From contig WFSM01000001.1 in assembly GCA_015485945.1 (NCBI GenBank), forward strand, positions 1 to 7,046: 7,046 nucleotides of DNA, written 5' to 3'. This document shows positions 1-5,987 of the stretch, piece by piece (the first letter of the stretch is position 1; each line of letters starts with the position of its first letter). This DNA is from Candidatus Bipolaricaulota bacterium. Lineage in GTDB: Bacteria > Bipolaricaulota > Bipolaricaulia > UBA7950 > UBA9294. The position numbers and the translations under genes are program-made. The notes beneath the pieces are model-generated. The model had not been told where the DNA came from. It saw nothing but the letters and a program-made list of their open reading frames with translations, and did no database searches.

Positions 1-58
1 ACCAAAGCACCTCAATCAAAGTTGATTTTAGCGATACCGATTCCCCTTTTCAATAGGG

Positions 59-2008
59 TTAGCCGATCCGCGTCCCCGGAGGGACATCCTTATCCGGAGA
101 TAAGAGGGATATTATATCCCCTTTCGCCGCAAGGAGCATGCATTCGGATTTGACCCCCTTGAGCTTGACCGGAACAAGGTTTGCCACCACCGCGACCTTC
201 TTCCCGATGAGCGCATTCGCCGGATAGTTGGTCCGCAACCCGCCGACGCTCGTGCGTAGCTCGCCCCCGATGTCGATTGTGAGCTTGTACAGGCGATCCG
301 TTCCCGGAATCGGGACTGCGGCCCGGATCTCCCCCACGCGCAGATCGAGCTTCTCAAACTCCGCGAGCGGCACCTTGTCGGCGCTGGTTTCCAGTTCCTT
401 AACGCGCCCGCGTATCGTGTCAATATCAATCCGCTCGAGCAGAACGCGTGTGGTTGTAACCTCTCTCCCAGCGTCCGGAGCGAATATCTCCTCCCATGTC
501 GGTGCCGCGATGCCCATCGCTGCGAGAACCCGGGTAGCGAACTTGGGCACGAACGGGTGGAGCATAAGCGCCATTCCTTTAACCAGATGAAACGTGCTCC
601 CCACCGCGCGGGCGTCCCCCGTCTCCCACGGCGCTGTTCGTTGAAAATACTCATTTCCGAACACCGCCAACGCCGTTGCTGTCCGCACGGCGTGGGAAAG
701 TGAGCCAGCCTCAAACGCGTGCGCATAAGCACGCGCCGCTTGATCCAGCCGCGCCTCAACCTCGGGATCGAGCGGAACATCGGGAACAACGCGGTCATAG
801 CGGGTCTGCACAAACGACAGCACGCGGTTGATGAGGTTGGCGACGTTGGAAATCAGCACTCCGTTTACCGCCTTGCCCAGTTCCTCGTACGAAAAGTTGA
901 CGTCGCGTCCCTCCGGGCGGTTGTATAACAGGTAAAACCGCCAGTACTCGGCATCCATCACGTTGAGGGCGTCATCGCAGTACAGTCCCACCCCGCGTGA
1001 TTTGGAAAACGACTGTCCCTCAGCCCAGTTTAAGTATTCAGTTGCCGCGATCTGATCCGGGAGGTGATACCCCTGCCCCGAGGCGATCAACTGGCCGGGG
1101 AAGATCAGGGTATGGAACGGGATGTTGTCCTTGCCGATCGTGTAGATCTGATGGACGTTGTCCCCGAACCAGAACTCTTTCCACCGTTCGTCGCCGTTAA
1201 AGTGCTCGATCACCGCTGACACGTAACCAAGCGCTGCCTCGCCCCACACGTAGATCACCTTTCCCTCCGCACCGGCAAACGGGGCCGGGATTCCCCACGC
1301 GATATCGCGCGTCATCGCCCGCGGGCGCAGTCCGTCAGCGATCATCTGCTCGGTGAACAGCTTTACGTTCCCCTGGAAGTTACGCGACTGCACGTACTCC
1401 TCCAGTTTAGGAGAGAGTTTGGCCAAATCGAGGTACCAGTGCTTGGTGGGGCGGAACTCGATGTCGCTCTTGCCGCAGAAGCTGCACACCGGGTTGATCA
1501 GCTCTTCTGGTTCGAGAATCGCCCCGCACGCATCGCATTGATTGCCCAGTGCATGGGGATAGCCGCAATGTGGGCACGTTCCGGTGATGAACCGATCGGC
1601 GAGGAAAATCTTGCAATTGCGGCAGTAAGCGCGCTTCTCCACTCGGGTGACAATGTACCCGTTGCGCTCCATCTGGAGGTAAATCTCCTGGACAAACCGC
1701 TTGTGGACCGGTGATTCGGTGATTGTATAGTTATCAAACTCGATCCCGAACCCATTGATTACATCCACGATCTTCTCGTGGTTACGTTGGGCAAGCTCAG
1801 CGGGGGAGATCCCGAGTTGATGCGCCTCGTACTCAATGCGTGTCCCGTGTGCATCGCTACCTGACACGTATAACACATCCCGCCCGCGCATCCGCCAGTA
1901 GCGGGTGAACACGTCCCCCGAAAGCAGGGACGACACCAGGTTCCCAAGGTGAGGAACCCCTGACGCATACGGCCACGCACTGCACACAAGGACGCGCTTG
2001 TTATCCAA
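59..2008 (-). CDS. metG: Methionyl-tRNA synthetase with C-terminal tRNA-binding domain
   Basis: This cytoplasmic class I synthetase charges tRNA-Met with methionine. Seen in the 649-residue product: the HIGH-type signature HLGN (20-23), the SGSDAHGT block (49-56), four CxxC pairs (129/132, 145/148, 158/161, 175/178) forming a double zinc-knuckle insert, YVWGEAALGY (253-262), GKDNIPFHT (292-300) and the KMSKS-type loop FSKSR (334-338). The helical anticodon domain carries N391, R395 and W461, the positions I recall for anticodon reading in E. coli MetRS. Residues about 549-649 form an EMAP/Arc1p-like OB fold (DLRVGEI, then VVANLVPVKLKG), which binds tRNA and dimerises in homologues. The length is close to the E. 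coli enzyme (677 aa). The start is a TTG: no in-frame ATG lies between it and the upstream stop, and the homologous N-terminus begins here. It appears to be a single-gene unit driven by a near-consensus promoter 24 nt upstream. I see no convincing terminator in the 58 bases after the stop. Confidence 0.97.
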   Translation of the reverse strand: MDNKRVLVCSAWPYASGVPHLGNLVSSLLSGDVFTRYWRMRGRDVLYVSGSDAHGTRIEYEAHQLGISPAELAQRNHEKIVDVINGFGIEFDNYTITESPVHKRFVQEIYLQMERNGYIVTRVEKRAYCRNCKIFLADRFITGTCPHCGYPHALGNQCDACGAILEPEELINPVCSFCGKSDIEFRPTKHWYLDLAKLSPKLEEYVQSRNFQGNVKLFTEQMIADGLRPRAMTRDIAWGIPAPFAGAEGKVIYVWGEAALGYVSAVIEHFNGDERWKEFWFGDNVHQIYTIGKDNIPFHTLIFPGQLIASGQGYHLPDQIAATEYLNWAEGQSFSKSRGVGLYCDDALNVMDAEYWRFYLLYNRPEGRDVNFSYEELGKAVNGVLISNVANLINRVLSFVQTRYDRVVPDVPLDPEVEARLDQAARAYAHAFEAGSLSHAVRTATALAVFGNEYFQRTAPWETGDARAVGSTFHLVKGMALMLHPFVPKFATRVLAAMGIAAPTWEEIFAPDAGREVTTTRVLLERIDIDTIRGRVKELETSADKVPLAEFEKLDLRVGEIRAAVPIPGTDRLYKLTIDIGGELRTSVGGLRTNYPANALIGKKVAVVANLVPVKLKGVKSECMLLAAKGDIISLLSPDKDVPPGTRIG

Positions 2009-2038
2009 CTTTCCAACCCCATCTGAATTAATGTCGGG

Positions 2039-2067
2039 ATTATACCCGTCCGTTCATCTGCTGCCAA
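2039..2067 (-). promoter_or_regulatory. Sigma-70-type promoter for metG
   Basis: Read on the minus strand, TTGGCA (2067-2062) and a perfect TATAAT (2044-2039) are separated by 17 bp. The predicted transcription start is near 2032, which gives a leader of about 24 nt before the TTG start codon at 2008. A GGGG run at 2020-2017 sits 8 nt before the start and is the only Shine-Dalgarno-like element. This is the best promoter match in the window. Its activity is inferred from sequence alone. Confidence 0.75.
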
Positions 2068-2072
2068 CGCGG

Positions 2073-2101
2073 TTGCCACTGGTTCCGATTCCGGGTAATC
2101 T
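2073..2101 (+). promoter_or_regulatory. Probable promoter for moaD-like gene, near-leaderless
   Basis: TTGCCA (2073-2078) and TAATCT (2096-2101) are separated by 17 bp and end only 9 bp before the ATG at 2111. No Shine-Dalgarno site precedes that ATG. A start point 7-10 nt past the -10 box would give a leader of 0-3 nt, so the transcript is probably leaderless or nearly so. The -35 box lies 5 bp from the back of the metG -35 box, so polymerases on the two promoters could hardly sit together. The -10 box keeps the key T1, A2 and T6 but is otherwise weak. Confidence 0.5.
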
Positions 2102-2110
2102 CGGTCTGCA

Positions 2111-2398
2111 ATGACGAACAAGATCGAAGTTAGTGTGAAGGCGTTCGGGGGATTGCGGACTCACATCAATCAATTCCCGCTGCGGATCAAGCTTTCCGCT
2201 GGGGCAAGCCTCCATGATCTTCTTGCTGCAGTTGCGACCCTTACCCCTCAACTCCACTCCAAGATCACCGCCGGTCTGGCCGATGGTTATATCAATATTC
2301 TGGTCGATGGGCGCAACGTCCGCTTCCTTGCCGGGCTCGATACCGAACTTCAGGATGGGACGAACGTGGCGTTTATCCCGCCGGTGGGGGGAGGATGA
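2111..2398 (+). CDS. MoaD/ThiS-family sulfur-carrier protein
   Basis: This is a 95-residue ubiquitin-fold protein ending in PPVGGG. Family members are adenylated on the C-terminal Gly-Gly by an E1-like enzyme (MoeB/ThiF), converted to a thiocarboxylate and used as sulfur donor, in molybdopterin synthase (MoaD with MoaE), thiazole synthesis (ThiS) or other thiolation routes. Seen here: a first beta strand near residues 4-12 (IEVSVKAFG), a helix after ASLHDLL, the strand and turn INILVDGRNVRFLAGLDTELQDG (about 61-83) and the final strand NVAFIPPVGGG, the classic order of the fold. The DG.EVAFIPPV.GG ending favours MoaD over ThiS. The tail has three glycines instead of two. No moaE, moeB or oxidoreductase gene is adjacent, so the true client is open (molybdenum or tungsten cofactor is most likely). 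The gene has no Shine-Dalgarno site and appears monocistronic, closed by the hairpin at 2403. Confidence 0.85.
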   Translation: MTNKIEVSVKAFGGLRTHINQFPLRIKLSAGASLHDLLAAVATLTPQLHSKITAGLADGYINILVDGRNVRFLAGLDTELQDGTNVAFIPPVGGG

Positions 2399-2402
2399 GA
2401 AA

Positions 2403-2428
2403 CAGGGCGCGGTGTCACCCGCGCCCTG
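2403..2428. terminator. Shared hairpin terminator between convergent genes
   Basis: A perfect 10-bp GC-rich stem (CAGGGCGCGG, 2403-2412, with its complement at 2419-2428) encloses a 6-nt loop. It starts 5 bp after the moaD-like stop codon. It also lies 32-57 bp past the stop of the convergent DUF2202 gene. On the minus strand the stem is followed by TTTCTC, a short T-rich tail; on the plus strand no T-run follows. It therefore fits a terminator for the DUF2202 transcript best, and could stop or protect the 3' end of the moaD-like transcript as well. Confidence 0.7.
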
Positions 2429-2459
2429 CGGTTAGCTCGTGAGGGTTGTTGATCGCGTG

Positions 2460-3170
2460 TCAACCTTCCTGCTGCTTGTTCCCGCACCCGTGTCGCCCGC
2501 GTCCGGATTGTCCATGGCCGTAGCGGCCCTGTCCGTAGTGCTCCCGCTCAGTCGGTCCTTGTCCGGCATGCCCGTTCCCACGACCGTTCCGAAGCTGCGG
2601 GGCAATTGTCTGCATCTGCTCTAGGGTGAGGGTGCCGCCGTTCTGCGCTGCTGCCTGAAACATTGGCAGGTGCGCTTCGAGCGACGCCCGCCGCAGGTTC
2701 TCGAACACGCGCGCTACGTTTGGATACTCATCCGCCGGGATCTGCGCGAGGAGGCGATCGTACATCTTGACGTTCGCGTTCTCCCCATCGGCCCACGCGG
2801 TAGCCGCCGCTTCCAGACTATCCGGCGCGGTGACTTTCCCAATGTACGGGTTCTCGCTCGGGTAGTCGATCCCGTACCGATCGAGCTGTCGCTCCAGTGC
2901 TTCGATGTGGCGCGCCTCGGCATTCTGGATGGTCACGTACGGTTCAACATCCCCGTACTTGTCGATTACCGCGGCGTACATCGCGTACGCTGCGTACTCC
3001 CCCTCCGGGCCGGTGAGCGCTTCCAGCAGCGCCGCCTTTACCTGCGGAGTCGCTGTCGCCGTTCCCGCACTTTTGTTGTTCCAGCTGTTCCCTTGCGCAA
3101 AGACTATCCCAAACGCAAGGAGACTCCCTATCAATACCAATGTGATCGTTCTCTTAGTGAACCTTGTCAT
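2460..3170 (-). CDS. Exported DUF2202 ferritin-like protein with Gly/His-rich tail
   Basis: The 236-residue product begins with a type I signal peptide: basic MTRFTKR, hydrophobic core about 9-22 and probable cleavage after VFA (residue 25). Residues about 45-190 match the DUF2202 pattern (a four-helix ferritin-like domain): EGEYAAYAMY (56-65), NAEARHIEALERQLDRYGI (83-101) with the ExxH pair E85/H88, a third helix around NANVKMYDRLL (131-141), and LRRASLEAHLPMF (159-171) with E165 and H167. These acidic and His residues could hold a di-metal site, but the biochemical role of the family is not established to my knowledge. After about residue 195 the chain becomes a low-complexity Gly/His/Arg/Gln tail with one cysteine (229), possibly metal-binding. 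The start is an ATG 6 nt after a perfect AGGAGG. The location is outside the cytoplasmic membrane. The gene stands alone, divergent from the kbl-like operon. Confidence 0.85.
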   Translation of the reverse strand: MTRFTKRTITLVLIGSLLAFGIVFAQGNSWNNKSAGTATATPQVKAALLEALTGPEGEYAAYAMYAAVIDKYGDVEPYVTIQNAEARHIEALERQLDRYGIDYPSENPYIGKVTAPDSLEAAATAWADGENANVKMYDRLLAQIPADEYPNVARVFENLRRASLEAHLPMFQAAAQNGGTLTLEQMQTIAPQLRNGRGNGHAGQGPTEREHYGQGRYGHGQSGRGRHGCGNKQQEG

Positions 3171-3280
3171 GGTTCTCCTCCTTCAAAAAATTTGATGGTT
3201 TTATTCTGCCGGGGAGATGTGAGAGAGTTGTGAACGGACTATCGGCAACCCGTCCGCTTGGGTAACGGGCAATTCTGTTA

Positions 3281-3309
3281 TGGAAAAATGCGGATAGTTC
3301 GGTTAGGAT
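3281..3309 (+). promoter_or_regulatory. Tentative promoter for the kbl-ridA-dipeptidase operon
   Basis: TGGAAA (3281-3286) and TAGGAT (3304-3309) are separated by 17 bp, each matching the sigma-70 consensus at 4 of 6 positions. This would start transcription near 3316 with a leader of about 52 nt. It is the best plus-strand match I found in the 197-bp divergent gap (3171-3367). I could not find a convincing promoter for the opposite DUF2202 gene in the same gap, and no clear operator palindrome. Confidence 0.3.
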
Positions 3310-3352
3310 AAGGCATCCAGCTACACCAGCGGCCGTGTGCCGCACATCATAC

Positions 3353-3364
3353 AAAGGGGTGATC
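3353..3364 (+). promoter_or_regulatory. Extended Shine-Dalgarno site deciding the kbl-like start
   Basis: AAAGGGGTGATC is nearly the full complement of the usual bacterial 16S rRNA 3' tail (AAAGGAGGTGATC), lacking one base. It sits 8 nt (GGGG to ATG) before the ATG at 3368. This makes 3368 the translation start rather than the in-frame GTG at 3335, which has no such site and would add 11 residues not seen in homologues. Confidence 0.75.
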
Positions 3365-3367
3365 TTG

Positions 3368-4570
3368 ATGAGTCCTAACCGGCCCCCGACGAATTATCTC
3401 GGAGAAGAGTACCAGCGCTTGGTGGACGAACATCTAACGTGGGAACCGAAGGAACTCCAGGGGCCAAGCGGGCCGACATGCAAAATGGAAGGGCGGGAAG
3501 TGATCATGCTTGCCGCCAACAATTACCTTGGGCTGTCCACTCATCCCAAGGTGGTGGAGGCGATGATCGCAGCGACTCGCAAGTACGGGGCGGGAGCGGG
3601 AAGCGACCGGTCAATTGCCGGGGATATGGACCTACATGAGGAGCTCGACCGTCGCCTCGCCAAGTTCAAGCGCGCTCCGGCGTCCCTCACTTATCAGACC
3701 GGGTTCATGGCCAACGAGGGATTGATCCCCCAACTCGCCGGCCGCGGCGATCTGTTCATCTCCGACGAGCTGAACCACGGCTCAATCATCGACGGAATCC
3801 GCATCTCGCACGCCGATCGCATGATCTACCGTCACAAGGACATGGAAGACCTCGCCCGGGTGATGGACGAGGCCGAGAAACACGATCCGACGTATAATCA
3901 CATTTGGATCATCACCGACGGGGTGTTCTCGATGGACGGTGACCTCGCACCGCTTTCCGAAATCGCGGCGATCGCCCGTGAGCACGGTGCCGGAGTGTAC
4001 GTTGACGATGCCCACGGCGAGGGGGTGCTGGGCGAGAATGGGCGCGGGATCGTGAGCCATTTCGGCCTCACCCACGAAGATGTCCACGTTGAAATGGGGA
4101 CATTCTCCAAGGCGTTTGGGGTGATCGGTGGGCACGTGTCTGGGAGCGAGGCGCTGCGCAAGTACGCGCTCAATAAGTCGAGAAGTTGGCTGTTGAGCGG
4201 GGCTGTTCCCCCGGGGGTGGCGGCGGCGTGCATCGCGGCAATCGACGTGCTCGAAACCGAGCCGCAGTGGCTCGAATCCCTGTGGAACAACCGCAACTAT
4301 TTCCTCGCCAAGGCGCAGGATCTCGGGTTCGATACCGGGAGCACCGAGACTCCGATCATTCCGCTGATGTGCGGAGAGAGCAAAACGGCGAAAGCACTTG
4401 CCGACTTTGTGTGGGGAAAGGGTGTCTACGTCCTGCCGATTGTCTACCCGATGGTAGCGCGGGATAAAGCGCGCATTCGGGTGCAGATCTCAGCACGGCA
4501 CACCAAGGATCAACTCGATCAAGCGATCGCTGCGTTCAAGGAAGGCGGCGAAAAGCTTGGCTTGATTTAA
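3368..4570 (+). CDS. kbl: PLP-dependent alpha-oxoamine synthase, probable glycine C-acetyltransferase
   Basis: This 400-residue cytosolic PLP enzyme belongs to the KBL/BioF family. KBL cleaves 2-amino-3-oxobutyrate with CoA to glycine and acetyl-CoA in threonine breakdown, and can run the reverse way. Seen: AANNYLGLSTHP near the N-terminus, YGAGAGSDRSIAGDMDLHEELD (substrate and PLP region), DELNHGSIIDG with H137 (ring stacking), VDDAHGEGVLGENG with D213 (pyridine nitrogen) and H216, and the Schiff-base lysine K248 in GTFSKAFG. These match D210/H213/K244 of E. coli KBL as I remember them. Length is typical (about 395-400). KBL and 8-amino-7-oxononanoate synthase (BioF) are hard to tell apart by eye, and some thermophile enzymes do both. 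No bio genes are nearby, and linkage to ridA and a dipeptidase favours amino-acid metabolism. No threonine dehydrogenase gene is visible. First gene of a three-gene operon, 11 bp before ridA. Confidence 0.9.
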   Translation: MSPNRPPTNYLGEEYQRLVDEHLTWEPKELQGPSGPTCKMEGREVIMLAANNYLGLSTHPKVVEAMIAATRKYGAGAGSDRSIAGDMDLHEELDRRLAKFKRAPASLTYQTGFMANEGLIPQLAGRGDLFISDELNHGSIIDGIRISHADRMIYRHKDMEDLARVMDEAEKHDPTYNHIWIITDGVFSMDGDLAPLSEIAAIAREHGAGVYVDDAHGEGVLGENGRGIVSHFGLTHEDVHVEMGTFSKAFGVIGGHVSGSEALRKYALNKSRSWLLSGAVPPGVAAACIAAIDVLETEPQWLESLWNNRNYFLAKAQDLGFDTGSTETPIIPLMCGESKTAKALADFVWGKGVYVLPIVYPMVARDKARIRVQISARHTKDQLDQAIAAFKEGGEKLGLI

Positions 4571-4581
4571 CGGGAGGACGC

Positions 4582-4956
4582 GTGAAGAACAAGCTTGTCA
4601 CTGATCAGGCACCAGCAGCAGTGGGGCCGTACTCGCAGGGGATCACGGCGGGAGGGTTCGTTTTCGTCTCCGGGCAACTTCCGCTGACCGCGAGCGGCGA
4701 ACTCATTACCAGCGATATCAAAGCGGCGGCGCGGCAGGCACTTTCCAACGTGCGCGCCGTGCTGAAAACCGCCGGAGCCGGGATGGACGATGTCGTCAAG
4801 GCAACGGTGTACCTCGCGGACATTGCGGACTTCACTGCGGTGAACGAAGTATATGCCGAGTTCTTTACCGCGCCGTACCCGGCGCGAGCTGCATTCGCGG
4901 TAAAGGATCTTCCCACGGGGGCGCCGATTGAGATTGAGGTGATCGCGGTACGATGA
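4582..4956 (+). CDS. ridA: RidA family 2-iminobutanoate/2-iminopropanoate deaminase
   Basis: This 124-residue cytosolic protein is of standard RidA length. The family (YjgF/YER057c/UK114) forms trimers that hydrolyse reactive enamines and imines, such as 2-aminoacrylate, released by PLP enzymes, sparing other PLP enzymes from damage. Seen: GPYSQ with Y17, VFVSGQLP with G31, ALSNVRAVLKTAGAGMDDVVKATVYL in the middle, PARAAFAV with R102 (equivalent to the substrate carboxylate-binding R105 of E. coli), and IEIEVIAVR with E119 (equivalent to E120). All active-site positions expected of a true deaminating RidA, rather than an inactive Rid subfamily, are present. The start is a GTG with GGGAGG 4 nt upstream, 11 bp after the kbl-like stop. 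The last 4 bp (ATGA) overlap the dipeptidase start, so translation of the two is probably coupled. Its place right after a PLP enzyme fits a protective role. Confidence 0.96.
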   Translation: MKNKLVTDQAPAAVGPYSQGITAGGFVFVSGQLPLTASGELITSDIKAAARQALSNVRAVLKTAGAGMDDVVKATVYLADIADFTAVNEVYAEFFTAPYPARAAFAVKDLPTGAPIEIEVIAVR

Positions 4957-5987
4957 CATTCTTCGATACCCACTGCGACACCGTGATGAAGGTCCTCGAT
5001 GGTAAGCTTAACTTTATCACTGGGGAGGGAGATGGCCATGTCTCCCTCCCTGGCATGCTTGCCGCTGGTTCCTGTGCACAGGTGTTTGCGTGTTTCGTCC
5101 TGAGCGCGCGCAATCCTGGGAATGAGCAGGCCCGCGCTGACGCGATGATCACGGCGATAAACGCGATGGTGGCAGGCAGTGACGGGAAGATGAAAATAGT
5201 CCACACCGCAGCCGAGTTGGCGGCGGCGTGCCCTACCGGGCCGATTGGAGCGATCATCGGCTTGGAAGGGGCTGATCCGCTGGAGGGAAACCCGGAGAAC
5301 CTGCGGCATTTTTACGATCTTGGCGTACGCAACATTATCCCGGCGTGGCAGGACAACCCGTTTTCCGGGACGGCGTTCGGCACGAACACCCCACTTACCG
5401 CTGCGGGGATCGAGCTCATTGAGCTTGCTGAGGAGCTGTGGGTAATGGTGGATGTCTCCCATCTGTCGGACGCTGCATTCGCGAGTGTGCTCGAGGTTGC
5501 GACCCGACCGTTCATCGCCAGCCATTCCAACTGCCGCGCCCTGTGTCCGACTCTGCGCAATCTAACCGACGGTCAAATTCGGGCGCTCGCCGATCGCGGT
5601 GGCGTGATGGGGATCAACCTGTCGCCCGCATTTCTCGATCCGGAGTACTACGCACAGGCATTTCCGCGCTGGCAACGCAGCCGTGAGGCATCCGTTACTG
5701 ATGAGGAGAAAGACCGCCTCCATGCGGAAGTCGATGCCCTCCCATTGCCGTCGATGGAATGGATCGCCCGGCACGTTAGTCACGCAATTGCGGTCGGTGG
5801 GGAGGATGTGATCGGACTTGGCGGCGACTTGGACGGAATTGCCGCCACCCCGATCGGGATCGCCGGGATCGCTGACTACGTGAAAATTCCGGATCTGTTG
5901 CTGCAAGCGGGACTGAACGCGCGGCAAGTGGAGAAGGTATGCTATCGCAATTTTCGCCGCGTGTTCACGGACGTGTTACCAAACTAG
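4953..5987 (+). CDS. Membrane dipeptidase-type zinc peptidase, family M19
   Basis: The 344-residue product is a TIM-barrel amidohydrolase of the renal (membrane) dipeptidase family, which hydrolyses dipeptides, including those with a C-terminal D-residue or dehydro-amino acid. Candidate di-zinc ligands are all present and in order: H7 and D9 (DTHCDT), bridging E105 (GLEGAD), H170 (DVSHL) and H191 (ASHSN), plus catalytic D292 in GLGGDLDG. They correspond to H20, D22, E125, H198, H219 and D288 of the human enzyme as I recall. The usual GxNF near the C-terminus appears as YRNF (N333). There is no signal peptide or anchor, so it should act in the cytoplasm despite the family name. The start ATG overlaps the ridA stop (ATGA). 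An AGGTGATC Shine-Dalgarno-like site lies upstream inside ridA (4937-4944), a bit far. The operon ends here, overlapping the convergent gene by 4 bp. The natural dipeptide substrate is unknown. Confidence 0.93.
   Translation: MTFFDTHCDTVMKVLDGKLNFITGEGDGHVSLPGMLAAGSCAQVFACFVLSARNPGNEQARADAMITAINAMVAGSDGKMKIVHTAAELAAACPTGPIGAIIGLEGADPLEGNPENLRHFYDLGVRNIIPAWQDNPFSGTAFGTNTPLTAAGIELIELAEELWVMVDVSHLSDAAFASVLEVATRPFIASHSNCRALCPTLRNLTDGQIRALADRGGVMGINLSPAFLDPEYYAQAFPRWQRSREASVTDEEKDRLHAEVDALPLPSMEWIARHVSHAIAVGGEDVIGLGGDLDGIAATPIGIAGIADYVKIPDLLLQAGLNARQVEKVCYRNFRRVFTDVLPN

Noticed and set aside
14..27. Small inverted repeat AATCAA-AG-TTGATT downstream of metG
   Set aside because: The stem is only 6 AT-rich pairs with a 2-nt loop and no T-run on the metG strand, so it is not a credible terminator.
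112..813. 233-residue minus-strand reading frame inside metG
   Set aside because: It is a shifted frame of the metG C-terminal region; the Arg/Ser-rich product has no family pattern.
2670..3233. 187-residue plus-strand reading frame opposite the DUF2202 gene
   Set aside because: It mirrors the DUF2202 coding sequence. The opposite strand has a signal peptide, a perfect Shine-Dalgarno site and a recognisable domain.
3249..3269. Inverted repeat CCCGT ... ACGGG in the divergent gap
   Set aside because: The 5-bp arms are separated by 11 bases, within chance expectation. I would not call it an operator without conservation data.
3335..3367. GTG at 3335 as an earlier start of the kbl-like gene
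   Set aside because: The extended Shine-Dalgarno site at 3353-3364 is placed for the ATG at 3368, and the extra 11 residues do not look like the family N-terminus.
4605..5525. 306-residue minus-strand reading frame opposite ridA and the dipeptidase gene
   Set aside because: It is antisense to two genes with all catalytic residues intact, and its product is Arg/Ser/Ala-rich with no recognisable motif. Long antisense frames are expected in GC-rich coding DNA.
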